In this document: in pieces, positions 1 to 11,003 of the stretch
How the letters are laid out: each line of letters starts with the position of its first letter
How positions within the stretch are numbered: the stretch's first letter is position 1
Assembly (NCBI RefSeq): GCF_963678635.1
Contig: NC_087070.1
Coordinates: 51,256,514-51,320,513, forward strand
Length of the DNA stretch: 64,000 nt
Reading direction: 5' to 3'
Source of the DNA: Symsagittifera roscoffensis
Lineage: Eukaryota > Xenacoelomorpha > Acoela > Convolutidae
Program-made: the position numbers and the translations under genes
Notes under the pieces: model-generated
The model's database searches: none
The model's input: only the letters and a program-made list of their open reading frames with translations
Told to the model about the DNA's origin: nothing

Positions 1-7
1 TGCGTTA

Positions 8-532
8 ATGGCCTATTCAATGAGTCAAATACAAACCCACAGATCTAACTTAGGGTATCATTTCCAATGGTTTGAAAAGTTTGCTTTTGAGGAGATTAAA
101 CGGATTTTTGAGCCGAGCTACAAGCGCATTAATAACTTTGTTGATGAACGTGGCTGTTGCTTTTATCATAACTTTCATTATTTAACTGCTGTACTTTTGG
201 GAATGATGGTGACACCTGACGAGTATTACACAAAACTAACTGATTTCTCTGACGAAATCAAAGAATTAAATGAAATTTGGGCTTATTTCGAACCAAACTG
301 CGATTTAAATGTAATTACAAAAGTAGGATTTGGAATCGGCCAATTACAGCGAAAGCATCATTTGTACGGTCTGCCTCTACCTGAAGTTGGGAAACCTTAT
401 GTTCTGAAAATAGGAGACAACTGGACACCTTCAATACCTTTTTTGAATCCAGGAGACTTTCTGACTTTCCGTTGGTTTAAACAAAAAGTTATGTGTTTGG
501 ATCAGCCATGGATTTGTGAAGCTTATAGCTAA
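8..532 (+). CDS. Secreted-family protein, C-terminal part (window-edge partial)
   Basis: I do not recognise the family; function unknown. This open frame aligns end to end with residues of about 75-248 of the complete paralogue at 6714-7460. Shared motifs are EP.YK.INNFVD, a GCC pair, L.EIWAY, ITKVGFGIG, PYVLKIGD.W, NPGDFLTF.WF and a terminal C..QPWIC. The frame stays open to the window's left edge, so the listed ATG is probably internal and the signal peptide and N-terminal third lie outside. No intron interrupts it, although paralogues at 50-54 kb split the same region into three exons. The stop is TAA at 530-532. Conserved cysteines and the paralogues' signal peptides suggest an extracellular protein. 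Coding status is strongly supported by conservation; the 5' limit is unknown. Confidence 0.75.
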   Translation: MAYSMSQIQTHRSNLGYHFQWFEKFAFEEIKRIFEPSYKRINNFVDERGCCFYHNFHYLTAVLLGMMVTPDEYYTKLTDFSDEIKELNEIWAYFEPNCDLNVITKVGFGIGQLQRKHHLYGLPLPEVGKPYVLKIGDNWTPSIPFLNPGDFLTFRWFKQKVMCLDQPWICEAYS

Positions 533-996
533 CCAAGCAATCAGATTGATTTTTTTGGGAAAAACGACATTTTTAAATAGAGAGACTAAAAAAGCAATAT
601 TTTTGGATTGATCATGAATTTGAAAAAGACTCATTTGTTTTCGAAAGAAAACGCTAAGTTGTCCTTTTAGAAAATTTGAGAAAAACCTAGAAAATTAAAA
701 ATGATCAATGAATCACTTTGAAAGTTTTTTTGACATATTTCACTGCACGCCTAATAAAAACATCTCTTAATAAAGCATTACCAAAAAAGCTCGTATCAGG
801 GCAATTCAATGATGTTTGCGACATCCCTTGTCTCTTCATCTTGCTTAGAGTAGTTTTTAAACGTATTATATCAAAATTCAACAAAAAAAATTTCAAAAAT
901 GGCTGAGTTCATACATTATTCGAATCGTAAAAATGTTGTAACCAAAAATTATGCCAATTTTTAAAAAATAGCTCAAGCATTCGGATTGCTTCAAAT
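533..996. other. Intergenic, no gene seen
   Basis: AT-rich sequence downstream of the partial secreted-family gene. Short frames on both strands overlap each other and show no recognisable motif. A phrase near 790-803 (ctcgtatcaggg) recurs at 41278 and 57991, where it sits at the end of a foldback-type repeat, so part of this stretch is probably repeat debris. Confidence 0.4.
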
Positions 997-1188
997 TTAT
1001 TTAATTTGTTCCCACTGACCCGTTAAAGGATTGTAAATTTGAAAATCTGAAGGTAATTGTCCCTCAAAGAATATACGCAATAAAGCATTTTTTTGATGCT
1101 TGAACTCAGGAAACCGGAACATTCCATTCCGAAAGGAGATTTTATAAGATAGTCCAAAAACACGCCAGCTCCTGTAATTTTTCATTTT
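997..1188 (-). CDS. Candidate terminal exon, unrecognised protein
   Basis: Reading on the minus strand, an acceptor-like site (gaaattttgcag, ending at 1189) precedes an open frame of about 63 codons ending in TAA at 997-999. The peptide has a natural-looking composition, with W, F, P and charged residues and a C-terminal NPLTGQWEQIK. I recognise no domain. If real it is the last exon of a gene whose earlier exons lie to the right; none was found in the satellite that follows, so it could be an orphaned exon. It does not resemble the neighbouring secreted family. The evidence is the splice site plus composition only. Confidence 0.35.
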   Translation of the reverse strand, partial: KMKNYRSWRVFGLSYKISFRNGMFRFPEFKHQKNALLRIFFEGQLPSDFQIYNPLTGQWEQIK

Positions 1189-1234
1189 CTGCAAAATTTC
1201 GAACAAAACTAATCATCTCACACATTTTGTAGTC

Positions 1235-3085
1235 GTGCTGCCGAAATCCTTACTTTGAGTCGCGCAGCCAGTGTTTTCTTGAGTCGCATTGACTCTTTTT
1301 TTCTTAAGTCGCGCCGCCAGACTCCTCTATAAATCCCACCACTATCTATTTATTCTGTCGCACCGCTTCACTTTTCTAAAGTCGCGGCGACGCTTGTTTT
1401 TTCATTTCCGCCCGCAATCCGTTCTTAATTAACATCGTCAGTCTTTTCATGAGTTGCACCGTTTATAATTACGTGCCGTGTAAAACAAAATTTATGCCGC
1501 CAAATAGCGAGTGGCTTTTATAGAATTCTGAACATGCTATAAAATTTCAGCGAAAAAAATTAAACTTCAGACTCAAAGACTATTTTATGCTATGTTTATA
1601 ATAAAACTAACCGGATTAAATTTTAATGAGAAGGCTAAGCCAAATATTTCTGGTCATAAGCGAGAACTACAGAATCAGTGTTTTTCACCCGCAATCTAAG
1701 ACACTTAGTCGTGGAACCCGCAGTTTTGGTTTTTATTTATATCACTGATTTCGATATCTTTGCGCACGATAACTTCAGCCAAAAGCAAGATCACAGGGCT
1801 ATGGATTCAGTAGATTCAACTCAGCTGATCCGAAACCACCAAATCTTCAGCTGTACAAAAACACACTTAAGCCTCGTAATGACCACCTGATTTTTCTGAA
1901 ATTGTGAAACCGGTTTTTTGTTGTGTCAAATTAACAATCTTTTCTAATCGGACGGCCAGTTGCGCCGCCAATTTTTTTAAATCGCTCCGCCATTTTTATG
2001 TCAAGTCGCGCCGCCAAACTCTTGTTAAGTCGGGCCGCCCAACTTTTCTTTAATCGAGATGATAGGGATTTCGTGCCACCAGTTTTTTTCTTAAGTCGCG
2101 CCATCAATGGTTATTAATTAGCCTCGCTAAAGTTTTTCTCACCTTTCTAAAGTCTCAATTTTTTTGTAAAACCACAATGTCAGTCATTCTCAAATAGCGC
2201 CACCAGTTTGCCTCCTATAGTCTTTCTCCATCATGCCACCACCAGTCTTTTTTTTCAGTCGCGCCTCCAATTTTTTCTTAACTGGAACAAGAGTCTTTTC
2301 TTAAGTCAGGCGCTGCCAGACTTTTACAATTCCCTCAGCAAGTTTTTTTTTAAGTTCCATGTTCTGTTTTTTGTTAGTGTCGCCATTAGATTTTTGCTAC
2401 GTCGCACCGCCTCACTTTTATTAAGTTGCCGCGCCAAAATTTTTTAATGTTGATTTTTCATTCGCGTCCAAAACCTGTTTTTAAGTCAAGCCGCGAGTCT
2501 TTTCTTGAGCCGCGCCACCAATTTTTTTTAGTTGCCTTGCTATAGTTTTTCTTCGTCCTGCCGCCGCCCGAATGTTTTCTTCAGTCGCGCCTCCAGTCCT
2601 TTCTTTTTTGGAACTCGAGCCTTTTATTAGGTCGTGGGCCGCCAGTTTTTTTAACTTCAGTCGCGCCACCAGTACCTTCTTTAGCGACGTCATCAGTTTT
2701 TGTTTCTAAGTCGCGCCGCCAGTTTTTTCTCAATTCGCGAACCAGTTTTTATTTAATTGCTCCGTTGAAGTCTTTCTCACGTCGCACCGCCGCCAGTTTT
2801 CCTAATTGAAACTAGAGTCGTGTCTTAGGTTTCCTCTAAAATTTTGCACTGTAGGTCTTTTTCAATTTGCTACGAAAGTTTTTATTTAAGCTGCGCCGCT
2901 ATTTTTGTAGATCGCGCCACCAATTTTTGTTGAGTTACCCCCGCCAGTTTTTTGTAGTCGTATCACCAGTTTTTTCTTAAGCCGCGCTGCCAAATTTTTT
3001 TTCTAAGTCACGCCACCAGTCATTTTTAAGTATCCTCGTCAATCTTTTTCAAAGTTGCGCCACCAAAGTTTTAGGAGCAATCTCG
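1235..3085. repeat. Degenerate satellite/minisatellite with agtcgcgccgccag core
   Basis: About 1.85 kb built from an imperfect unit of roughly 25-35 bases: cttaagtcgcgccgccag followed by a T-run. The GC-rich core recurs dozens of times (for example near 2020, 2095, 2585, 2655 and 2705) with heavy point divergence. Between about 1430 and 1930 the array is interrupted by non-repetitive AT-rich sequence. Open frames here are artefacts of the repeat. Scraps with the same core (taagtcg, gccgc.gctcaag) occur near 43800 and 59030, so the family is dispersed in the genome. Confidence 0.85.
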
Positions 3086-4420
3086 CAGCGGTGTAATTTG
3101 CACAGAATAAGCCGATCAAACCGAGTACGCTGAAGCTAAGTTTCAATATTTAACTTTAAGACCCGAATTTTTTGATTGTTTTAAAATAATTCTATGGAAA
3201 AATGAAATAACGACCATAAAACTTCAATATGAGATCTCACTCAACCCCTCAAAATTGGCTGAAAAAAGCAACAATATCTCTTACAGCTCGTTTTAAGTGT
3301 AGCCCGGAACTTAATCAATCGCATTGGTGTAAATCAAAAATTTTTTTAAAAAAGTTTTTTTTTTTCATTTTCTTTCGAGAAGAATTAGTTCCAACGCAAG
3401 GGAAAACAATTTAAAGCGGCTGCATCCAATTTTTTTTTTGTAAAAATGGAGGCCATTGCTGCGTCCGACCTCTGTTTTAATTATAAAAAGGCTTCAATTT
3501 CTTCGAAAAATTTACTGATCTAGCAGGTTACAAGTTGAAACAATGAAACAAGATTGATTAGAACTTTCCACTTTCCATTTCTTAAAAATTCAAATCAAGT
3601 ACTACCGCAATATTTTTTTTTCAATTTTTTCTGTCATTTTGCTACAAAAACCTGCAAAAACCTTGCTCAAAGCCCACAAGAAACTTGGTTTTAAGAAAAT
3701 CGCATTGCTGCTAACTTTGGTTGTTTATAAAAAACTGCTCAAATCAGGGTGACATCTTGAAGGTTCAGACAACCTTTTAATGTCTGTGAACTAGAGTTCA
3801 TTGGATTTTGAAAAGAATCAATGAAATAAAAAATATTGTTTGAAATTTATCATATACAACTTTAAAAAGAAAAGTGACAAAAGTAATTTAACTTAGTGTT
3901 TTAGTTTGAACAACCAACATGCGTTTATTGATTTTGGCACCATTTCTGTGCCGGATTTACTCGCAGTTTCCGCTTTAATACACAAATATTTCGAGCGTTT
4001 TTCATTTCAAAGTAAGCAAACTGCCCATTTTCAAATCCCCACCATATTTTCATTTAGAGGCAGTAAAACTGCATCTGTAGCTGATTTCAGGATTATGTGG
4101 CGACACGTTAGTTCTGCGCCAAAATTTTTGTAAAAAAAACACAACTTTCAATTTAAAACAAGGGTTCCTCAATAAGTATGCTCTTCAAATTTCAGTCCTA
4201 TTGGGGCAGTACAATTAAATATGTATGTAAAACCAGCTTCACAGATGTGACTTTTTATTGCTATAGCCGCCAGAGCATTATAAAATCTCAGAGAAAAATG
4301 AAATTTTATATAAGACTGCGAATAGATACTTTTAAGCATTAACCACTCATTGCTTTTTTGATATCTTTTTTTTCTGGCCTGAAAAGTTAAAAGCCTTCCC
4401 CTATTGGAGGTGCTCACATC
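3086..4420. other. Intergenic, no gene seen
   Basis: AT-rich unique-looking DNA. Several frames of 60-80 codons occur (3229-3414, 3906-4133, 4169-4417) but none shows a domain, a credible start context or flanking splice sites that decide between strands. I make no gene call. Confidence 0.4.
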
Positions 4421-4424
4421 ATGT

Positions 4425-6140
4425 TGTGACCGTTAAAGCCGAACACAAGCTCAAAACAAGGTCAAGCAGTGTCGAAACACGCCTCAATCCCGGTCAAAAC
4501 AAACCTCGAACACAGATGAAACAGACCTCATGTACGTCCAACTAGGCCTGGAGTTTGGTCTAAACATCCGCCGAGGGAATGGTTTCTATAGGTTTACAAA
4601 GAGGCGTAACTCGATGGAAATGTTCATTTCCTGTATCTACTTAAAAAACATCTGGTTGTTTTGTAACAAAGGTTGCTTTCGGCTAAAATTTGATGCAGCA
4701 AAAATTAGCTGTTGTTTTAGATCGCATCTACTTCTCTAAACTATGTATTGAATGTTGTCAATTAATTTCATATATCTTCAAAACTGGCTGTATTGTTTTT
4801 GGCAAAGAAAAAGTTTTCCATTTTTGTTTATGAAATCATCTGGTCAGATTCATTTCAGTTTTCAGTAGAGATTGATAATTTTTGAATAATCTAATGTTAA
4901 GTATAGAAAGATTTAACAAAAAATATGAATCATTTAGCTAGCCGTAATTCAGCTTGAAAATGGTTGACGTTTTGCTGTCTACGCTATCGATTCGACGAAA
5001 ACAGTAAATTTAGTTATTGCAATTGTGATAAATAATTAAAAATTATATGTTTAGAATTCCCAATAGATAACTTGCATGACATATCTCCCATTGAGTTTTA
5101 TCTGTGGGTTTTTTTTGGCAATTAACCTGTGAGTTGTCTCTTCAAAAAAAAATCCGCCCATGTTTTTCAGCGCACAAAAACATCCCAGGCCGGGTGCTCG
5201 ATTGATGTTTTGAATTTAAAAATTGAGAAAATGCAGTGTTTGGACTAAAGATGTGCGGTCGAGAAGAAATTTCATTTCAAACACAATTCAAAACTTATCT
5301 TATTAAAGTTGCGGAAGTCAAAACATAGGTCGAACACAGTTGTAAGATACTCAATTTTGGTAGAGAAAATCAAAAAGTAGGTCGAGAAAAGTCGAATCAA
5401 ACCCGATATTGGTCGAGCAAACATAGATCGAGCACAATTTAAACATTTTGAAAATAATTTGATATTAAATTTAAACTGGATACTGAACAAAAAATCTGCT
5501 CAGAAAACATCTCCCTTCGAAAGTTGCAATCGGCAACAATCATTTGAAAAGATTGCTTACTGCAAAACTAGAAGTTTCTGATGGAGCGTTTTAGTTTTTC
5601 GGATCTAAGAATGCCTGCGGAAGAAAAACTTAACTTAACGAAACTTTCTCAAACATCAGTTTTTGCATCAACAGTTTCAGTTCACTTTTATAAAGACAAT
5701 AGAAAACAAAATGGAAACATCAATTCAAAATATTTTTTTGGATGACGGATTTTGCGTTTCATTGATTCTTAAAATTTATTTTTTAGCTCCAAGCATCATC
5801 ACATAAAATCAATTGAGAGAAATCATATTAATTTGTTTTCAATTTTCTCATGTCAGCAGGTCGAGCATCGTCAAAAATACCCATTTTTTTGTCGAAATAC
5901 TCAAAACAGGTCGATCACAGCCAAATACAGCTGGAGCACTGTTGAAACATAGGTCGAGAAAAATGAGGCTATCAAAGTATCTTCACTTTTGGTCGATAAA
6001 GTCATAACATATCCATGCGGGGTTGCAAAGAAAAATCAGGTATAAAAACTTGGCCGAAAACGTAAAATATAACAAATTTGGTCGAGACGGTCGTAACACC
6101 AATTTTTGTTTGAGTTAGTTGAAAAACAAATCGAGCGCAT
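4425..6140. repeat. Scattered ggtcgaacac / gtcgaaaca degenerate repeats
   Basis: Clusters at about 4425-4520, 5300-5440 and 5850-6140 contain degenerate tandem copies of a phrase like aggtcgaacacagtcgaaacat. The last cluster ends in catcgacccgggataaggtc, a phrase close to catcgacccgggaagagtt at 9917. The complementary-sense version (tcgactttatg, ttcgacttt) occupies 8610-8690 and 9720-9900. The stretch between clusters (4520-5290, 5440-5850) holds nothing I can support as a gene. Confidence 0.6.
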
Positions 6141-6713
6141 CGACCCGGGATAAGGTCAAATTCATTTTAAAAATTTTTTCTCACGGAGAAAATGCTATTC
6201 ATGCAACGAGCAAGTGCAAGTTACACACTTTTTTATGCTGAGAAAAATCAGTCAAACACTTTAATTGAACGAGAAAATACTAGTCGTATAGTTATCAAAC
6301 AATTTGAAAAATGCCTTCTCCTCAAGTGTGATGTTGTATGACTAGCCTTTTTTTCAACCGACATGTAAAAACTAAATTTCGAAGTTGTTCGTAAAAGTCA
6401 AAAATGATTGCTTGAAAAAACAAGCCAAAAGCAAATACACTATTTCTACAAAAGTTCTACAAAAGAAGACAATTTCTACAAAAGTTGGAACAATGAGCTC
6501 AGCAACTTTCTGCAACTGCATGTAAACTGCTTTCTGATCAACAATTTTTGGTCATTTGGGTTGTAATAGAAGTGGTTCTCTGACAATAAAATAAACAGTT
6601 TCAAGGATTGGTTCAACATTTGTAAAGGGCACAAGTTTAATAGATATAGTTTTGTTTTGAATCATTTAAGCAACAAAGAAGTTTAATTGAGAGAACGAAA
6701 AAATCACCTTTAA
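6141..6713. other. Upstream region of the complete secreted-family gene
   Basis: AT-rich non-coding DNA with a short direct repeat of tttctacaaaagtt near 6443-6490. It should contain the promoter of the gene starting at 6714, but I cannot identify a convincing TATA box or initiator among the many AT runs. Confidence 0.35.
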
Positions 6714-7460
6714 ATGAAAACAGTATCGCTATTTTACTATCTGAACTATTTATATTTTGCCCAATCGGTAACTTATGACATTGTGGTCAATTCAACAGTG
6801 ATTCCTACTTGGTCTTCATTGGTTTTCATAATTCCAGTTCAAGAGCCGCAAGATTACTATTGGAAAGTGTGCCGAGAATTCAGTGAAATATTTTGTTTGC
6901 AACGGTTTTATACGTCTGATGAAACTGAAAATCCGGCATACGTTACAGAAGTCAACTTGGATGAGGCAGGTTCCAGTTTGATCAACTATTTTTACTGGCT
7001 GGAAGATTCTGCTCAAAGCGAACTGCAAAAGGTGTTCGAACCCAAATACAAACAGATAAATAATTTTGTCGACCGTTATGGGTGTTGTTTTAACCAATAT
7101 TTTGACTATTTCACAGTGGCTCTTCTACAAATGATGCTAACGCCTAAAGAATACTATGGAAAAATTTCGGACTTTACAGACGAAAACAAGGAACTAAATG
7201 AAATCTGGGCCTACTACTTACCAAGTTGTCAACAGAACATAATTACAAAAGTGGGATTTGGAATCGGCGAATTAAAAAGGAAAAATCTGTATATCAATTT
7301 ACCAAATCAGGAAAAGGGTTTACCGTATGTGCTGAAAATAGGCGATAGTTGGTCGTCTCCGATACCTTATTCAAACCCTGGTGATTTTCTGACCTTCAAA
7401 TGGTTTAGAAAAAACGTTGTGTGCTTAGAACAACCCTGGATTTGTGACTTGTTTGAATAA
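6714..7460 (+). CDS. Complete intronless member of an unrecognised secreted cysteine-containing family
   Basis: A 248-residue open frame from ATG to TAA. Residues 1 to about 19 form a hydrophobic, signal-peptide-like start, and the mature chain begins near Y-D-I-V-V (21-25). A WSS motif at 33-35 is followed by IIPV (39-42). Cysteines are at 53, 61, 124, 125, 172, 237 and 244; most are shared with the paralogues at 8-532, 42884-53702 and 57779-63644. The C-terminal block (PYVLKIGDSW, NPGDFLTFKWF, C..QPWIC) is the most conserved part. I recognise no Pfam-type domain and assign no activity; secretion is inferred from the signal peptide and paired cysteines. The paralogues have at least four introns where this copy has none. 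An AATAAA overlaps the stop and another lies near 7492. The start is the first in-frame ATG and matches the paralogues' first exon. Confidence 0.85.
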   Translation: MKTVSLFYYLNYLYFAQSVTYDIVVNSTVIPTWSSLVFIIPVQEPQDYYWKVCREFSEIFCLQRFYTSDETENPAYVTEVNLDEAGSSLINYFYWLEDSAQSELQKVFEPKYKQINNFVDRYGCCFNQYFDYFTVALLQMMLTPKEYYGKISDFTDENKELNEIWAYYLPSCQQNIITKVGFGIGELKRKNLYINLPNQEKGLPYVLKIGDSWSSPIPYSNPGDFLTFKWFRKNVVCLEQPWICDLFE

Positions 7461-8600
7461 ATTTGTTTGTGATATTGAAGAACTCAAGCTATAAATAAAG
7501 CAAAAATTTAATTTTTTAAATATGATTCTTGAGAAGAAATCCAAGAATCTTGAAAGAACCGAGCTGAGAGCTTGAAAGTTTTGCATTCTGCTTTCGGAAT
7601 GCAAAACCTTGCAAAACCTTGCAAAACCTTGCTTGAATCTTGCAAGATAGAAGTTCTTCGGCAATTATCTTTAATTGAAAAATACGCAGTTCGAAAAAAA
7701 GAACAGTCAGTGATCTTTAACAATCTACAGTGTTAGTAGTTTGTATGTTGTTTTTGGGCCTGCAGGATTCTCGCAAGATTCATATAAAGGTTCGCGTTTC
7801 TTTAGTTACATGGAAATTTTACAGATGATGTTTGATATTCAAGATACACTTTCGTAACTTTCAACTTTATCTTCAGTTTTCATTAAAAATTTTAAAGATA
7901 AGCGCAAAAAACATTCGATTAATACAGAGACAGTTTTGTTTTCAGAATTATCATTAGAATCTATTTTTTGAAAGCTTTCAAAACGGATCAATGTAGCTTC
8001 AAAAGCCATAATTCTGGCAAATTTAGGACTTTGTCTTGAGGAAAATGTAATTCAGCTAGCAGCAGTTCTGCTTAATTTCAGCTAGTCTTGCAGATGCACT
8101 GATCTCATAACTGAAACTCATCTCAAAAACGGGAAAAATGTAACATGACTTTTTGTAGTAAAGTACTGCTCGTTTGTTGGTATTTGAAGGCACTTCTTGC
8201 TGCAAATCTGCAAATTGAAATCAACAAAATTACCCGAGCTTCCCAAGAACTAAGCATAATTAAAGTAATTTCTTAAAATCTTTGCTGGACTAGCTAACTG
8301 CCCTTTAAAAATACATGCGCTGGACTATTTTGCTAATTGCAACTAAAATAAAAGTTTTGCAAGCAAAAACATCCGACAATGGAGTGCAAATTTTGTTAAA
8401 ATTTTGTTCATTACAAGAACAATCTGGATAGGCGTACGATTTTGTGTCTGTATGTTCCTAGATTCCGGAGAAAAATCTTTTAACATGTTGAAATTTTTGC
8501 GGAACAATCGAAGAAATTGAAAGAATCAAGGAAGAATAAAGGGAGCGTCCCTGCGGCGGAAACCGTGTAAAATTCACAAAATCAACAGTTTTCCTGTACT
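7461..8600. other. 3' flank and intergenic DNA with a short 10-bp tandem repeat
   Basis: AATAAA-like signals near 7457 and 7492 could serve the upstream gene. At 7600-7650 a 10-base unit (ttgcaaaacc) is repeated about four times. At 8425-8475 a fragment reads ctggataggcgtacgattttgtgtctgtatg, which is one terminus of the transposon-like family seen at 20931-22247. No gene is seen. Confidence 0.5.
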
Positions 8601-8701
8601 GTTTGTATTCGTTGTTGTTTCGACCGGCTCGACTTTATGATTTGACTTTGAGTTCGACTGTGCAGTAAATCTGTATTCTAATTATATTTTGATTTTGTTT
8701 T

Positions 8702-9680
8702 CGCGCATCCAAGTTTAGGCGTAAGTAATCGATTATAACTGATTATTATGATGATTTTTGGACAATTATAATCGAGTATAATTTAAAAAAAATTAGATGT
8801 TTAAAGGATTTATAATTGGTTATAATTGTGATTTTTCCAAGAGATTAAAATCTCTTATAATCGATTATGACTGATTATAGTCCACACAAAAAACGTTCAA
8901 AATCAATTATAATAGATTATAATCAATTATAATCTCTGTTTTTGCTAAAATTTTGTCAAAACTAAACAATATTCAAATTATATCTTATGGGCTATTAACT
9001 TTGTGTCAATAGCAGAATCTCTAAGAGAGAGATCTCTTGTCACACTTTGGTTCATCTGAACACAAAAGTTTACCACGAAACAAAAGTTTCATAAAGATCC
9101 TTTCATATGAGTGGAAAGGTTCTCGCGGTAGATGAAAAATAAATTTTCCGAATCAACCATGAAACTAAATCAACTTGTTGATGTTTTGAAAGTTAAAATA
9201 GCTTAAATTATGCATCACAAAACAACTCTAATGGGGAAGAATAGAAAAAAACTTATAAATTTGAATTAATTGGAAAAATTTAAAAATAGTATTTCTCATT
9301 TTTCAAAGGAACCAACGTCCACAAAAAGCATAAAATATAAGCGATTAGATGCAACTTCGAAATCAAAAATGGACAAACAAAAGGGATTATAATTAATTAT
9401 AATCGATTATAATGGATTTTTGTGCAAAACTCAATAATGGGAAATTGGAATAAATCATGGATTATGATCGATTATAATTGATTATAATTGTATCGCAAGA
9501 TAGACGGATAAAAAACAATTCTAGTCGATTAAGATGTATTATAATTGATTAAAATTTGATTTCAAAAAGAGAGATTACAATCGATTATTAATTGAAAAAA
9601 GTCGATTGTTTCTCGATTTTAGTAAGAGTGGTACTAAAATTGCAATTTATCGATTATTAACGCTTGAAATTGGATGCGGG
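8702..9680. mobile_element. AT-palindrome repeat element (left copy of two)
   Basis: About 980 bp flanked by imperfect inverted ends: it opens cgcatccaagtttaggcg and closes cgcttgaaattggatgcggg. Inside are two dense clusters of attataatcgattataa-type palindromes (8725-8935 and 9380-9600) around a non-repetitive core (8960-9350) that includes gagatctcttg and catatgagtggaaagg. A second copy with the same ends, order and core lies at 61309-62289. The shared termini make this a discrete non-autonomous element, not a random AT tract. It is inserted within the tcgactttatg repeat tract (8610-8690 and 9720-9900). It has no coding capacity. Confidence 0.7.
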
Positions 9681-9699
9681 TTTGATTTTATATTTCGTG

Positions 9700-9960
9700 C
9701 CTATGCTCACTTTCATATTTTGACCAATTCGACTTTATGTCTCGACTTTCTGTTCGACTTTATGTTTCGAATTTGTGCTCGACTTTACCTTTCGAGTTTT
9801 TATTCGACTTTAGGTTTCGACTTTGATTTCAACTATAGGGCTTTCTCGACTATGGACTTTAGTTGAACTCTGACATGTGTTCAACCCGCCTCGGTCGATA
9901 CAAAAATCGCAAACATCGACCCGGGAAGAGTTAGATTCAAAGATCACTGAGAAGTTTCAT
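9700..9960. repeat. tcgactttatg degenerate tandem repeat
   Basis: An array of about 11-16-base degenerate units such as ctcgactttatgtttcga, ending in acatcgacccggg near 9910-9930. It is the other half of the tract at 8610-8690, split by the AT-palindrome element. The frame at 9606-9866 is a repeat artefact. Confidence 0.6.
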
Positions 9961-10648
9961 AACATGTAAATTGTCCATGAATAAAAAAGCATGCATAATT
10001 TATCCGAGAATTTTTTTTCGAAGTATTACGCTTTCATTCAAAAAACATTAAAATTATCAAGGTTTTGGGTGCATGACTGAATCATGTCTTTCTGAAACTT
10101 CTTAAACTAGACTAGACCGACTAGACTTTATAAAATCATTTGACGGTGAGAAAACAAAAAGACTGATTTTTGTTTCAAGCACGCTAATTCTGGCATAAAA
10201 GTGTTCCACTTTTAGATGATATTGAATGTTCCCTTGAAAATGGTGCAGTGAAACTCGACATTTGGAAGCCGAAATCAAAATCAGTACGTTTTCCGTCCTT
10301 CTAGCCAAAATGAGGAAAAAATGTTTGAAACAAGGGCCCAGCCTAAGCTTGGGGTACCTTTTTTGCCAATTTTAAAAAATAATTTTTCCTGATTCCTGTT
10401 GAAATGCATAGTTTCCTTTATTTCAAAAATCGGACTTGACCCAGAATTTTAGTTGTTTCTCCAGTAAAACTAGGGTGATTTTAGTTGTTTTTATAAAAAC
10501 AAAAGTGTAGCCGCTTATTGAAGGGCAGGTGCCTCATACTCGTTTGTTCAGTTTCATTGAATTTTGTAATTGGCAGGGTAGTTTTCAAGAAAATGAAAAA
10601 TTTTGCCAAAAAAATTTTTGTACTTTAAAAAAAAACGCACTATTCATA
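9961..10648. other. Left flank of the gypsy insertion, no gene seen
   Basis: AT-rich DNA with no supported gene. A frame at 10102-10308 (minus) has no domain or clear splice context. The last five bases (aggcc, 10649-10653) are the target-site copy of the retrotransposon that follows. Confidence 0.45.
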
Positions 10649-10653
10649 AGGCC
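10649..10653. repeat. Target-site duplication, left copy (aggcc)
   Basis: Five bases immediately left of the LTR, identical to 17706-17710 immediately right of the other LTR. Confidence 0.85.
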
Positions 10654-10928
10654 TGTCATACCGTTAAGTCCTTGAGGTATGAGTTGTTAAATTTTGAATC
10701 CGTATGGATAGATAATGTCGAGCTTGAGAGAGAAAAGAAGTTAAAACAACTTTCGTACGTAACATTTATTTTCGCTCTGAACCGTAGTTTTCTTCAGACG
10801 ACGTTCTCGTCCTTGTTATCAAGGTCAGTCAACCAGTACACATTAATGTTATATAATATCAAACATAAATGATATATAAATTCATACGAAATTTAATATG
10901 GAGTTTTATCTATCCATGCCGGATGACA
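10654..10928 (-). repeat. gypsy 3' LTR
   Basis: About 275 bp, opening tgtcataccgttaagtcctt and closing tatccatgccggatgaca on the plus strand, with perfect 6-bp inverted ends (tgtcat/atgaca). It matches the 5' LTR at 17430-17705 with scattered substitutions and small indels (for example tgtcatacc against tgtcacacc, and ataatgtcga against ataaagtcga). The divergence indicates an old insertion. Confidence 0.9.
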
Positions 10929-10950
10929 TTCCCCCACCTCGGGAAAATTG
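10929..10950 (-). promoter_or_regulatory. Polypurine tract of the gypsy element
   Basis: On the minus strand gaggtgggggaa abuts the start of the 3' LTR. That is the expected position of the polypurine tract that primes plus-strand DNA synthesis in LTR elements. Confidence 0.7.
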
Positions 10951-11003
10951 ATGAAGTTTTAATTGAGTTTTTAAGTCTCCGTAGGACTGTTTAGGCTGGT
11001 TAA

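Noticed and set aside
2208..2693. Frames within the agtcgcgccgccag satellite on both strands
   Set aside because: Low-complexity translation of a degenerate repeat; no conservation by codon.
6816..7097. 93-codon minus-strand frame opposite the secreted-family gene
   Set aside because: It lies fully antisense to a conserved gene, and its conservation is explained by the plus-strand protein.
9606..9866. 86-codon frame in the tcgacttta tract
   Set aside because: Periodic repeat sequence with no stop in one frame; no protein-like composition.
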